Below, one piece after another: positions 1-7,788 of a DNA stretch of 12,414 nt. The stretch comes from Oscillospiraceae bacterium. Its GTDB lineage: Bacteria; Bacillota; Clostridia; Oscillospirales; Oscillospiraceae. The notes under the pieces were generated by a model. That model saw nothing but the letters and a program-made list of their open reading frames with translations. It had not been told where the DNA came from and ran no database searches. Position numbers and translations under genes: made by a program. How positions within the stretch are numbered: position 1 is the first letter of the stretch; the number at the start of each line of letters is the position of its first letter. The stretch covers positions 1 through 12,414 of the forward strand of contig JAFSZQ010000031.1 of the NCBI GenBank assembly GCA_017458885.1. The letters run 5' to 3'.

Positions 1-168
1 ACGATCTACGCCGGCTCGACGCTGCTCGGCGGCGCGACGGAGATCGGCGACAACGTGGTCATCGGCGGCAATGCGTTCCTGACGTCGAGCGTCGAGCCGA
101 ACACGACGGTCTCGATCAAAAAGCCGGAGATGGACTTCCGCGACAAACGGCATAAAAAAGAGGGCTGA
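1..168 (+). CDS. Serine O-acetyltransferase (EpsC/CysE-like), C-terminal fragment
   Basis: Only the last 55 codons are present; the gene begins before the window. The visible peptide is hexapeptide-repeat (left-handed beta-helix) sequence: a repeat reading [10 protein letters not shown], then [20 protein letters not shown], then the cap segment [15 protein letters not shown], ending in a basic tail. The IYAG.TLLGG, VIGGNAF and PNT.VSIK..E pattern is that of Firmicutes serine acetyltransferases of the EpsC type, which make O-acetylserine from serine and acetyl-CoA for cysteine synthesis. The N-terminal catalytic region is outside the window, so another hexapeptide acyltransferase cannot be fully excluded. 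The stop codon (166-168) lies inside the left arm of the terminator, and the gene converges on asnA. Confidence 0.72.
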   Translation, partial: TIYAGSTLLGGATEIGDNVVIGGNAFLTSSVEPNTTVSIKKPEMDFRDKRHKKEG

Positions 169-189
169 CTTGCGCCAGCCCTCTTTTTT
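154..189. terminator. Bidirectional intrinsic terminator between serine acetyltransferase gene and asnA
   Basis: Left arm 154-167 (AAAAAAGAGGGCTG) is the exact reverse complement of right arm 176-189 (CAGCCCTCTTTTTT), with an 8-nt loop at 168-175. Read on plus, the GC-rich stem ends in a T-run; read on minus, the A-run becomes a T-run. It can therefore end both the plus-strand acetyltransferase transcript and the minus-strand asnA transcript. The upstream stop codon overlaps the left arm. Confidence 0.9.
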
Positions 190-195
190 CGCATT

Positions 196-1203
196 TTACA
201 GCAGCAAAATGCCCTTGTCCTCGCAGGTCTTCCGCGTCTCCTCGTTCCAGAGGCTGACCTGCACCTCGCCGATGTGCGCCGTGCCGATGAGCAGCATACA
301 CACGCGGCTCTGCCCGATGCCGCCGCCCATCGTCAGCGGCAGCTCGCCGTTGAGCAGCATCCTGTGGAACGGCAGCGCGCGGCGGTCGTCGCAGCCCGCG
401 AGCGTGAGCTGCCGATCGAGCGATTTCTCGTCCACGCGGATGCCCATGGAGCTGATCTCGAACGCGCGCCCCAGCAGCTCGTTCCAGTACAGGATGTCGC
501 CGTTCAGCTCCCAGTCGTCGTAATCGGGCGCGCGCCCGTCGTGCCGGACGCCGGACTTGAGCGTCTTGCCGATCTGCATCAGGAACACGACGCCGTGCTC
601 GCGGCAGATCCTGTCCTCGCGCTCCTTGGGCGTGAGGTCGGGATACCTGTCCTCCAGCTCCTGCGTCGTGAGGAAGTACACCTCGCGCGGCAGGCGGTTG
701 CGGATGGACGGGAACGCGACGTTCAGCGCGTCCGCCGTCTCCGCGACGGCGCCCACGATGTCGCGCACCGTGCGCTTTAAGTAGTCCGTGTTGCGGTCGG
801 CGCGGTCGATGACCTTCTCCCAGTCCCACTGATCGACGTAGACGGAGTGGAGGTTGTCCACCTCCTCGTCGCGGCGGATGGCGTTCATGTCGGTCACGAG
901 CCCCTTGCCGACGTTGAAATCGTAACGCTTGAGCGCGAGGCGCTTCCACTTTGCCAGCGAGTGCACGACCTGCGCGTCCACGCCGACGTCGGGGATGTCG
1001 AAGCCGACGGGGCGCTCCACGCCGTTGAGGTTGTCGTTGAGGCCCGACGCCTCCTCCACAAACAGCGGCGCGGACACGCGGCGCAGGTTGAGCGCGCTGC
1101 ACAGATTCGTCTGGAAGCTGCTCTTGATGAACTCGATGGCGCGCTGCATCTCGTAGACGGAAAGCGGCGTGCGGTAGCCCTCGGGGATATAGACCTTGCT
1201 CAT
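196..1203 (-). CDS. asnA: Aspartate--ammonia ligase (AsnA)
   Basis: A 335-residue protein that amidates aspartate to asparagine using ammonia and ATP (AMP-forming). It is a class II aminoacyl-tRNA-synthetase-like enzyme, and E. coli AsnA is about 330 residues. Signature segments are intact: HSVYVDQWDWE (about 119-129), GRAPDYDDWELNGDI (about 223-237), EISSMGIRVD (about 249-258) and the motif-3-like ATP-site sequence GGGIGQSR (293-300), followed by HIGEVQVSLW. The start at 1203 (MSKVYIPEGY...) is preferred because AAAGGAG lies 9 nt upstream (complement of 1213-1219). An in-frame start 11 codons further upstream would place that Shine-Dalgarno inside the gene. It appears monocistronic, with its own promoter (1241-1269) and the shared terminator at 154-189. 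The leader is too short for a T-box. Function is near certain. Confidence 0.97.
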   Translation of the reverse strand: MSKVYIPEGYRTPLSVYEMQRAIEFIKSSFQTNLCSALNLRRVSAPLFVEEASGLNDNLNGVERPVGFDIPDVGVDAQVVHSLAKWKRLALKRYDFNVGKGLVTDMNAIRRDEEVDNLHSVYVDQWDWEKVIDRADRNTDYLKRTVRDIVGAVAETADALNVAFPSIRNRLPREVYFLTTQELEDRYPDLTPKEREDRICREHGVVFLMQIGKTLKSGVRHDGRAPDYDDWELNGDILYWNELLGRAFEISSMGIRVDEKSLDRQLTLAGCDDRRALPFHRMLLNGELPLTMGGGIGQSRVCMLLIGTAHIGEVQVSLWNEETRKTCEDKGILLL

Positions 1204-1240
1204 GGCGACCATCTCCTTTGAAAAAATACCTAACAATCAT

Positions 1241-1269
1241 AATATATCCCATTCAAAAAATCAATACAA
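1241..1269 (-). promoter_or_regulatory. Promoter of asnA
   Basis: On the minus strand a -35 TTGTAT (complement of 1264-1269) and a -10 TATATT (complement of 1241-1246, 5/6 to consensus) are separated by 17 nt. Predicted start is near 1234, giving a leader of about 30 nt before the ATG at 1203. The -35 match is weak (3/6). It overlaps one arm of an inverted repeat, TCAATAC (1261-1267) / GTATTGA (1285-1291), which could be an operator. Confidence 0.5.
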
Positions 1270-1291
1270 AACTTTCTTCGCCGCGTATTGA
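1261..1291. repeat. 7-bp inverted repeat overlapping the asnA -35 box
   Basis: TCAATAC at 1261-1267 is the exact reverse complement of GTATTGA at 1285-1291; the spacer is 17 nt. The left arm covers part of the asnA -35 element and the right arm overlaps a plus-strand TTGACT at 1288-1293. Its placement suits a repressor site, but a 7-bp match over this span can arise by chance. No regulator is assigned. Confidence 0.3.
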
Positions 1292-1316
1292 CTTCACGGT
1301 GCGCCTGTGCTACCGT
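1288..1316 (+). promoter_or_regulatory. Candidate promoter P1 of the exporter/SLH unit
   Basis: TTGACT (1288-1293, 5/6), a 17-nt spacer, then TACCGT (1311-1316), which keeps only the most conserved -10 positions. An extended -10 TG lies at 1308-1309. The start point would fall near 1323, inside the palindrome at 1317-1343, which is a classic repressor geometry. The leader would be about 140 nt. The weak -10 makes this tentative. Confidence 0.3.
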
Positions 1317-1343
1317 AACTGTACTAATACAGATAGTACAGTT
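1317..1343. promoter_or_regulatory. Perfect 10-bp-arm palindrome, probable operator
   Basis: AACTGTACTA (1317-1326) and TAGTACAGTT (1334-1343) are exact reverse complements around a 7-nt spacer. Flanking CCGT (1313-1316) and ACGG (1347-1350) extend the symmetry, with a 3-nt bulge on one side. A TGTACTA-n7-TAGTACA core resembles, from memory, operators of YtrA-type GntR regulators that control ABC-transporter operons in Firmicutes. It lies 117 nt upstream of an ABC exporter operon, which fits. No regulator gene is in the window, and the family assignment is inference. It lacks a T-run, so it is not a terminator. Confidence 0.55.
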
Positions 1344-1380
1344 GACACGGAACTTTTTGGCTGGTCGGAGCGTCCAAAGA

Positions 1381-1398
1381 TTGTAACCGAATTGAAAC
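1381..1398 (+). promoter_or_regulatory. Direct repeat TTGWAAC with 11-bp phasing, candidate response-regulator site
   Basis: TTGTAAC (1381-1387) and TTGAAAC (1392-1398) are tandem heptamers spaced 11 bp start to start, one helical turn. This is the usual geometry of OmpR/PhoB-family response-regulator sites. A -10-like TAACAT lies at 1420-1425 with no good -35 at the normal distance, so the repeat sits where an activator would replace a -35. With two copies and one mismatch, chance is possible. Confidence 0.35.
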
Positions 1399-1419
1399 GA
1401 TTTCCCGAAAGCACTGTGT

Positions 1420-1425
1420 TAACAT
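1420..1425 (+). promoter_or_regulatory. Candidate -10 element (P2) of the exporter/SLH unit
   Basis: TAACAT (4/6 to consensus) would give a start near 1432 and a leader of about 29 nt before the ATG at 1461. No convincing -35 is found at 16-18 nt, so this promoter would need an activator, perhaps at the 1381-1398 repeat. A GAAGGAAGG Shine-Dalgarno follows at 1444-1452. Confidence 0.25.
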
Positions 1426-1460
1426 AACGAACGCAAACCACGCGAAGGAAGGACAGGGAC

Positions 1461-3170
1461 ATGGCAGAAGTACTCGATCGGAACAAGCAGACGCCGGACA
1501 AGCCCGCGGAAGCGCCCGCGGCGGCCGTACCCGCGGAGGCGGCGGGCGCGGCGTTCGCTCCGGCGGCGCCGGCGACGAACAAGAAGAAAAAACGCAGTAA
1601 GCGGAAGCTCGTGCGGCGCATCGTCGTGCTCGCCGTCGCGCTCGCGCTCGTCGCGGCGGTGATCGTGTGGCGCTCGACGCGGCAGGACGGCGGCGCGTCG
1701 GAGGTGCTCACCGAGATGGTCTCGCGCGGCTCCATCACCAGCATGGTCGAGGGCAGCGGCGCGGCGGTGGCGAAGAACAGCGCCAGCATCACGCTGCTCT
1801 CCGGCGGGCAGGTGCTGGAGATCTACGTCGCCGAGGGCGATTACGTCCACGAGGGCGACGCGCTCTACACCATCGAGAGCAAGGACGCGCAGGAGCGCGT
1901 CAACAGCGAGCAGAAGAACGTCAACAACCTCAAAAAGCAGCTCGCCAAGCTCTACGAGGCGGCGAACGACCTCAACGTCCGCGCCGATTACGACGGCATC
2001 CTCCTGAACGTCGCGAGCTGCCCCGTGGGCGAGACGGTCGTCTCCGGCACGACGGTCGCGACGCTCGTGGACAACACGAAGCTGCTGCTCCCGCTCTATT
2101 TCAGTTACGCCTACGAGGGCGAGATCGCCGTCGGGCAGGAGGCGGAGGTCTCCGTCCCCGCGACGATGGCGCGCCTGCCCGGCACGGTACACGAGATACA
2201 TAAGGTGCAGCGCGTGTCCGCCGAGGGCGGCAGGCTCTTCGAGGTCGTGGTCGCCGTGGACAACCCGGGCACGCTGACCGAGCAGATGACCGCGACCGCG
2301 ACGCTCGCGGGCGCGGAGACGATCTACCCCTACGCCGCGGGCGAGCTGCAATGGTTCCGCAGCAAGGCGCTCAAGACGGAGATCACGGGCGAGTGCGCGT
2401 GGAACAGCCTATACGACTATATGCCGGTGAGCGCGGGGCAGAGCGTGCTGACGCTGACCGCCGAGAGCAGCGACGACGAGATCAGCACGCTGGAGACCCA
2501 GTTGCGCAACGCGGAGAAGACGCTGGAGGAGGCGCAGAAGAACCTCGACTCCCTCAACGCCTTCGCGCCCATCGACGGCACGGTGCTGACCGTCGGCATC
2601 ACGGCGGGCGAGGAGGCGAAGACCGGCACGGTGGCGATGAGCATCGCGGACACGACCACGATGATCGTCAACGCCAGCATCGACGAGATGAACGTCTCCT
2701 ACGCCAAGGTCGGTATGCCGGTGAACATCGACCTGTGGGGCAACGGGATGATCGGCACGATCGACAGCGTCAGCCTCTCTGCCAAGGCGGAGAACGGCGT
2801 CGCGCGCTTCCCGATCGTCATTTCGGTGGACAACAGCGACGGCGTGCTGATGTCCGGCGCGTACGTCAACTACTCCTTCACCGCCAGCCAGAGCGACGAC
2901 TGCCTGATCGTCCCCATCCAGTGCGTCAAGTCGGCGCAGACGGCGGACGGCGAGAGCGTCAAGGTGCTCTTCGTGCGCAGCGACGTGCCGCCGGAGAACA
3001 CGGCGGAGCTGGCGATGGAGCTGACCGACGTGCCCGAGGGCTTCTATCCCGTCGTCGTCGAGACGGGCATCTCCGACAACTACAACGTCGAGCTCCTCTC
3101 CGGCGTGGAGGAGGGCGTGACGGTCTACTCCGGCGTCGCGCAGAACAACGGGATGGGGATGTACTTCTGA
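1461..3170 (+). CDS. HlyD/MacA/YknX-type membrane fusion adaptor with two lipoyl/barrel modules
   Basis: This 569-residue protein is the extracytoplasmic adaptor of the ABC exporter encoded next to it. Residues 1-40 are Ala/Pro-rich and cytoplasmic, followed by a basic stretch (KKKKRSKRK, 41-49) and one membrane helix (about 54-70); no signal-peptidase site is visible. The outside part looks duplicated. Module 1 has a lipoyl half (about 100-140, with VAEGDYVHEGDALYTIES), a short helical hairpin (141-171), a second lipoyl half (172-207) and a beta-barrel (208-283). Module 2 repeats the order at about 300-336, 338-366, 367-400 and 401-475. A C-terminal domain follows (476-569). MacA and YknX have one such module and about 370-380 residues. 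The hairpins, about 30 residues each, are too short to reach a TolC-like channel, consistent with a Gram-positive envelope. AAGGAAGG lies 8 nt before the ATG. The stop overlaps the next start by 1 nt. Confidence 0.88.
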   Translation: MAEVLDRNKQTPDKPAEAPAAAVPAEAAGAAFAPAAPATNKKKKRSKRKLVRRIVVLAVALALVAAVIVWRSTRQDGGASEVLTEMVSRGSITSMVEGSGAAVAKNSASITLLSGGQVLEIYVAEGDYVHEGDALYTIESKDAQERVNSEQKNVNNLKKQLAKLYEAANDLNVRADYDGILLNVASCPVGETVVSGTTVATLVDNTKLLLPLYFSYAYEGEIAVGQEAEVSVPATMARLPGTVHEIHKVQRVSAEGGRLFEVVVAVDNPGTLTEQMTATATLAGAETIYPYAAGELQWFRSKALKTEITGECAWNSLYDYMPVSAGQSVLTLTAESSDDEISTLETQLRNAEKTLEEAQKNLDSLNAFAPIDGTVLTVGITAGEEAKTGTVAMSIADTTTMIVNASIDEMNVSYAKVGMPVNIDLWGNGMIGTIDSVSLSAKAENGVARFPIVISVDNSDGVLMSGAYVNYSFTASQSDDCLIVPIQCVKSAQTADGESVKVLFVRSDVPPENTAELAMELTDVPEGFYPVVVETGISDNYNVELLSGVEEGVTVYSGVAQNNGMGMYF

Positions 3171-3861
3171 TGCTCATTTCGATCAAGGACGTATATAAAA
3201 TATACGGCGAGGGTCTGGAGAGCGAGGTGCGCGCGCTCGACGGCGTGAGCCTTGAGATCGACAACGGAGAGTTCGTCGCCATCGCGGGGCAGTCCGGCTC
3301 GGGCAAGTCCACGATGATGAACGTGCTCGGCTGTCTCGACATCCCGACCTACGGGGACTATTTCCTCGCGGGCAAGGACGTGGCGCTGCTGACGGACAAG
3401 GAGCTGTCCCGCATCCGCAACAAGGAGATCGGCTTCATCTTCCAGGGCTACAACCTGATCCCGTCCCTCAACGCCGTGGAGAACGTGGAGCTGCCGCTCA
3501 TCTATCAGGGCGTGTCGCCGTTTTCCCGCCGCGACGTCGCGATGGAGGCGCTCGAGCGCGTGGGGCTTGCCGACCGTGCCAAACACCTGCCCGCCGAGAT
3601 GTCCGGCGGACAGCAGCAGCGCGTCGCCATCGCGCGCGCCATCGCGGCGCACCCGCCCATCATCATGGCGGACGAGCCGACGGGCGCGCTGGACTCCAAG
3701 ACGGGGCTGGAGGTGCTGAGCTTTTTGCAGCAGCTCAACCGCGAGGGCAGCACGATCCTGCTCATTACGCACGACAACGGCATCGCCGCCACGGCGCGCC
3801 GCATCGTGCGGCTCTCCGACGGCAAGATCGTCGAGGATCACGAACAGGAGGTGGATTGGGC

Positions 3862-3865
<4 letters not shown>
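3170..3865 (+). CDS. ABC transporter ATP-binding protein, MacB/LolD/YknY type
   Basis: A 231-residue nucleotide-binding subunit that powers the adjacent permease. All motifs are intact: Walker [10 protein letters not shown] (40-48), Q-loop Q92 ([11 protein letters not shown]), signature [14 protein letters not shown] (144-157), Walker B IIMADE (164-169), D-loop GALD (172-175) and switch His201 (LLITHD). The phrases FQ.YNLIPSL.A.ENVELPL and [12 protein letters not shown] are typical of the MacB/LolD group, which acts on lipoproteins, peptides or macrolides. The ATG at 3170 shares its A with the TGA of the adaptor gene (TGATG), so translation is probably coupled. The last 4 nt (TTGA) overlap the permease start. 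In B. subtilis the matching set is YknX-YknY-YknZ. The substrate cannot be inferred here. Confidence 0.96.
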
Positions 3866-5079
<1,214 letters not shown>

Positions 5080-5096
5080 GAAGGAGATTTCCTGTT

Positions 5097-7061
5097 ATGA
5101 GAAAGAGACTGATTTCACTGGCGCTGACCCTCGCGCTGACGCTCTCGCTCGCGCCGGCGGCGTCCGCGCTCGGCGCGTTCGCGGACGTGACCGACGCAGA
5201 GACCGCGCGGAACGTCGAGGTGCTGCGCCTGATGGGCGTCGTCGAGGGCAGCAACGGCGCGTTCCGCCCGAACGCGAGCCTGACGCGCGCCGAATTTTGC
5301 AAGATGGCGGTGGTCTTAACGGGGCAGCGCGCCATTGTCGCGCGCTACGGCAGCCGCACGGTGTTTCCAGACGTGAAGGCGTCCCACTGGGCGGCGGGCT
5401 ACGTCAACTACGCCGCGAGCGCGGACGCGGGGCTGATCCACGGGATGCCGGACGGCACGTTCCTCCCCGACCGCGCCATCACCTACGGCGAGGCGGTCGC
5501 GATCCTCGCGCGGCAGCTCGGCTACACGGACGCCGACACCGGCGGCGTCTGGCCCGACGGCTATATCGCCCTCGCGGACGGGGCGGGGATGACCAAGGGC
5601 GTCTCCGCCTCCGGCAGCGCCGCCATCACGCGCGCGCAGGCGGCAAAACTGTTCGTCAACGCCCTTTCTGCGAAGAACGAAAAGGGCGAGACGCTCGCCG
5701 CCAGGCTGGGCTATACGGTCAGTGCGGAGACGACGCTGTACTCCTTTGACCTCGCCGGCGGCAAGCTGCGCGCGAAGGACAAGGAGTATACGCTGGCGAA
5801 CCCGATGGCGAGCACCCTCCTCGACGGGCTGAAGGGCTATGTCATCACGAACGCCTCCGGCGAGGCGCTGACGTTCCTGCCGAGCGGGAGCACGGCGACC
5901 GGCGGCGTCGGCGACGCGGCGGTCATCGTCTCGGCGGACAAGTCCACGGCGGGCTTCGACGCCATCACCGGCGGCTCGGCGACCTACGCGATCTACCGCA
6001 ACGGCGTCCGCTCCTCGGCGGCGGCGCTCAAGCGCAACGACGTCGTGACCTACAGCGCCGCGAACGACGCGGTGCTGGTCTGCGACACGCGCCTCACGGT
6101 GTATTACGAGGCGTGCGACCCGTCGCCGAGCGCGCCGACGACGCTCACGGCGCTCGGCGGCACGACGTTCGACGTGCTGCCCACGGCGCAGCAGAGCCTC
6201 GCGCAGTTCAAGCCCGGCAAGGTGCTGACGCTGCTCCTGACCGCGGACGGCAGGGTGGCGGGCGCGTCGGGCACGGCGGGCGGCAACGCCTTTGCCTATG
6301 TGGACGCGGGCGGCAAGACCTACCTCATCTGCGGCGGCAGCCTGCTCCCGCTCGCGTGCTCCGGCAGCGGGCACGAGGGCGAGGTCGTGCGCGTCTCGCA
6401 GAGCAATACGGCGGAGAAGAAGGGCATCTATCTCACCAGGCAGAGCGGCAGCACGGGCGTGCTCGACCTGACGACGATGACGCTCGGCACGCACAAGCTC
6501 GCGGACGGCGCGCTGGTCTTCAGCGGCGGCGCGCTGACGGGCCTCGCGGCGCTCGGCGTCTCCCGCGTGGAGCAGAGCCGCGTCGCCTACGCGCGCGTGA
6601 ACGGCGCGGGCGAGGTAGACCTGATCGTGATCCGGGACGACGCGAACGAGCTGTTCGGCAGGGTGACGGTCTATACTACGACCAATCCGACCGATCCCAC
6701 GGACAAGACAACGGAAATACAGGTCGACCGCGGGCCGAAGAACGGCAAAACGGCAAAGCTGCAATCCGGCTACGGCGTCCGTACCGGCGATTTCGTTTCG
6801 TTCGGCTTCAACAGCAGCGGCAGCTTTATCAATATGGCGCCGCTCACGAAGCTGACCGCCGTCCCCGCGTCGGCGTGGATCGGCGACACGGCGGTGAACT
6901 ACGGCGCGCAGACCTATCTCGTCTATCCCGAGAGCGTCCTGTGCTACAACCGCGACGGCGGCACATGGTTCGCCGATCTCGCCGCGGCGAAGGCGTACGG
7001 CGGCACGATGGATCTCTACGTCAAGGACGGTGTGGTGCGCGCGGTCGAGATTCATATGTAA
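5097..7061 (+). CDS. Secreted S-layer homology (SLH) domain protein
   Basis: A 654-residue surface protein. It has a clear Sec signal peptide (MRKR, a hydrophobic Leu/Ala core, likely cut after ASA at 24). SLH repeats follow at about 28-76 (FADVTD...FRPNASLTRAEF), 90-142 (FPDVKASHWAAGYVNYA...GTFLPDRAITYGEA) and 152-190 (ITRAQAAKLFVNAL). SLH domains hold proteins to pyruvylated secondary wall polymers. The TRAE motif is intact only in the first repeat (LTRAE); the second reads TYGE and the third TRAQ, and the third is shortened. Residues 191-654 form a Gly/Ala/Thr-rich, probably beta-rich region I do not recognise, with a Thr/Pro linker (TTTNPTDPTDKTTE) near 525-540. AAGGAG at 5081-5086 supports the ATG at 5097; an in-frame ATG at 5076 overlaps the permease stop but lacks its own site. 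It sits 17 nt after the permease gene, so it is probably cotranscribed with the exporter. Confidence 0.9.
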   Translation: MRKRLISLALTLALTLSLAPAASALGAFADVTDAETARNVEVLRLMGVVEGSNGAFRPNASLTRAEFCKMAVVLTGQRAIVARYGSRTVFPDVKASHWAAGYVNYAASADAGLIHGMPDGTFLPDRAITYGEAVAILARQLGYTDADTGGVWPDGYIALADGAGMTKGVSASGSAAITRAQAAKLFVNALSAKNEKGETLAARLGYTVSAETTLYSFDLAGGKLRAKDKEYTLANPMASTLLDGLKGYVITNASGEALTFLPSGSTATGGVGDAAVIVSADKSTAGFDAITGGSATYAIYRNGVRSSAAALKRNDVVTYSAANDAVLVCDTRLTVYYEACDPSPSAPTTLTALGGTTFDVLPTAQQSLAQFKPGKVLTLLLTADGRVAGASGTAGGNAFAYVDAGGKTYLICGGSLLPLACSGSGHEGEVVRVSQSNTAEKKGIYLTRQSGSTGVLDLTTMTLGTHKLADGALVFSGGALTGLAALGVSRVEQSRVAYARVNGAGEVDLIVIRDDANELFGRVTVYTTTNPTDPTDKTTEIQVDRGPKNGKTAKLQSGYGVRTGDFVSFGFNSSGSFINMAPLTKLTAVPASAWIGDTAVNYGAQTYLVYPESVLCYNRDGGTWFADLAAAKAYGGTMDLYVKDGVVRAVEIHM

Positions 7062-7065
7062 ACAC

Positions 7066-7098
7066 AAAAAAAGAACTCCCATCGGGAGTTCTTTTTTT
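7066..7098. terminator. Bidirectional intrinsic terminator between the SLH gene and the DUF554 gene
   Basis: Arms 7066-7080 (seven A, then GAACTCCC) and 7084-7098 (GGGAGTTC, then seven T) are perfect 15-nt complements around an ATC loop. It begins 5 nt after the SLH gene stop and ends 5 nt before the stop of the convergent minus-strand gene, with a T-run in both directions. It closes both operons. Confidence 0.93.
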
Positions 7099-7103
7099 GC
7101 GTT

Positions 7104-7787
7104 TCATAAAAATCTGCACAGCAGCATGGGCAAGAACACGGCTGGGACGGCGTTCATCACCTTGATCTTCGTCAGCCCCAGCATATTGAGCGAGAGCGCG
7201 AGGATCAGGAGCGACCCCGCCGCCTTCATCTCGGCGATGACGGCGTCCGTCAGCACCGGCGCGAGCAGCGACGACCCCAGCGTGATCGCGCCCTGATAGA
7301 GCAGCACGGGAATCGCCGAGAGCGCCACGCCGAAGCCCATCGTCGAGGCGTAGACGGCGGCGGAGACGGTGTCCAGCACACTCTTGGCGTAGAGCGTCGC
7401 GTGGTCGCCGGACAGCCCCGACTCCAGCGAGCCGACGATCGCCATCGCGCCGACGCAGAACAGCAGCGACGCGGTGACGAAGCCCTCGGACACGCGCCCG
7501 CGGACGCCGTGCGCGGCAAACCTTTTCTCGACGCCGTCGCCCAGCGCGGTCAGGCGGTCGTCGAGCTTGAGCAGCTCGCCCGCGACCGTGCCGAGCACCA
7601 TCGAGACGATCAGCACCAGCGTGTCCTCGCTCGCGAGCATCCCGCTCACGCCGATGTAGAACACGCACAGCGCGACGCCCTTCGTCACCGCGTCCGCGAG
7701 ACGCGCGGGGATCAGCTTCCCCAGCAGCAGCCCCACGGCGGAGCCGCCGAGGATGCCCAGCGCGTTGACAAGCGTTCCGGTGAGCAT
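7104..7787 (-). CDS. DUF554 family integral membrane protein (YdfK/YqgA-like)
   Basis: A 227-residue, strongly hydrophobic protein with about six to seven membrane segments. It starts with the family hallmark MLTGTLVNALGILGGSAVGLLLGKLIP and contains GVALCVFYIGVSGML, SMVLGTVAGELLKLDDRL and the conserved GAMAIVGSLESGL stretch, then YAKSVLDTVSAAVYASTMGFGVALSAIPVLLYQG. These match DUF554 proteins, whose function has not been settled; transport has been suggested. The ATG at 7787 lies 1 nt after the stop of the parvulin gene (TAAGATG) and no clear Shine-Dalgarno is visible, so translation probably depends on coupling. It is the last gene of the minus-strand unit and ends at the shared terminator. 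Length is normal for the family. Confidence 0.9.
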   Translation of the reverse strand: MLTGTLVNALGILGGSAVGLLLGKLIPARLADAVTKGVALCVFYIGVSGMLASEDTLVLIVSMVLGTVAGELLKLDDRLTALGDGVEKRFAAHGVRGRVSEGFVTASLLFCVGAMAIVGSLESGLSGDHATLYAKSVLDTVSAAVYASTMGFGVALSAIPVLLYQGAITLGSSLLAPVLTDAVIAEMKAAGSLLILALSLNMLGLTKIKVMNAVPAVFLPMLLCRFL

Positions 7788-7788
7788 C

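Noticed and set aside
116..1252. 378-codon open frame on the minus strand over asnA
   Set aside because: Arg/Ala-rich low-complexity product in another frame of asnA; typical of high-GC shadow frames.
1342..1347. Consensus TTGACA as a -35 box
   Set aside because: No -10-like hexamer lies 15-19 nt downstream (the region reads GTCGGAGCG); most of its first bases belong to the palindrome arm.
1204..1460. Riboswitch or T-box leader in the asnA/exporter spacer
   Set aside because: The asnA leader is only about 30 nt. On the plus side I see no T-box or known riboswitch core, and no terminator hairpin.
1419..2351. 310-codon minus-strand frame over the adaptor gene
   Set aside because: No recognisable family, and it lies entirely opposite a well-supported gene with its own ribosome site.
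5316..7082. 588-codon minus-strand frame over the SLH gene
   Set aside because: Arg/Ala/Val-rich translation with no motifs; it would also cross the terminator at 7066-7098.
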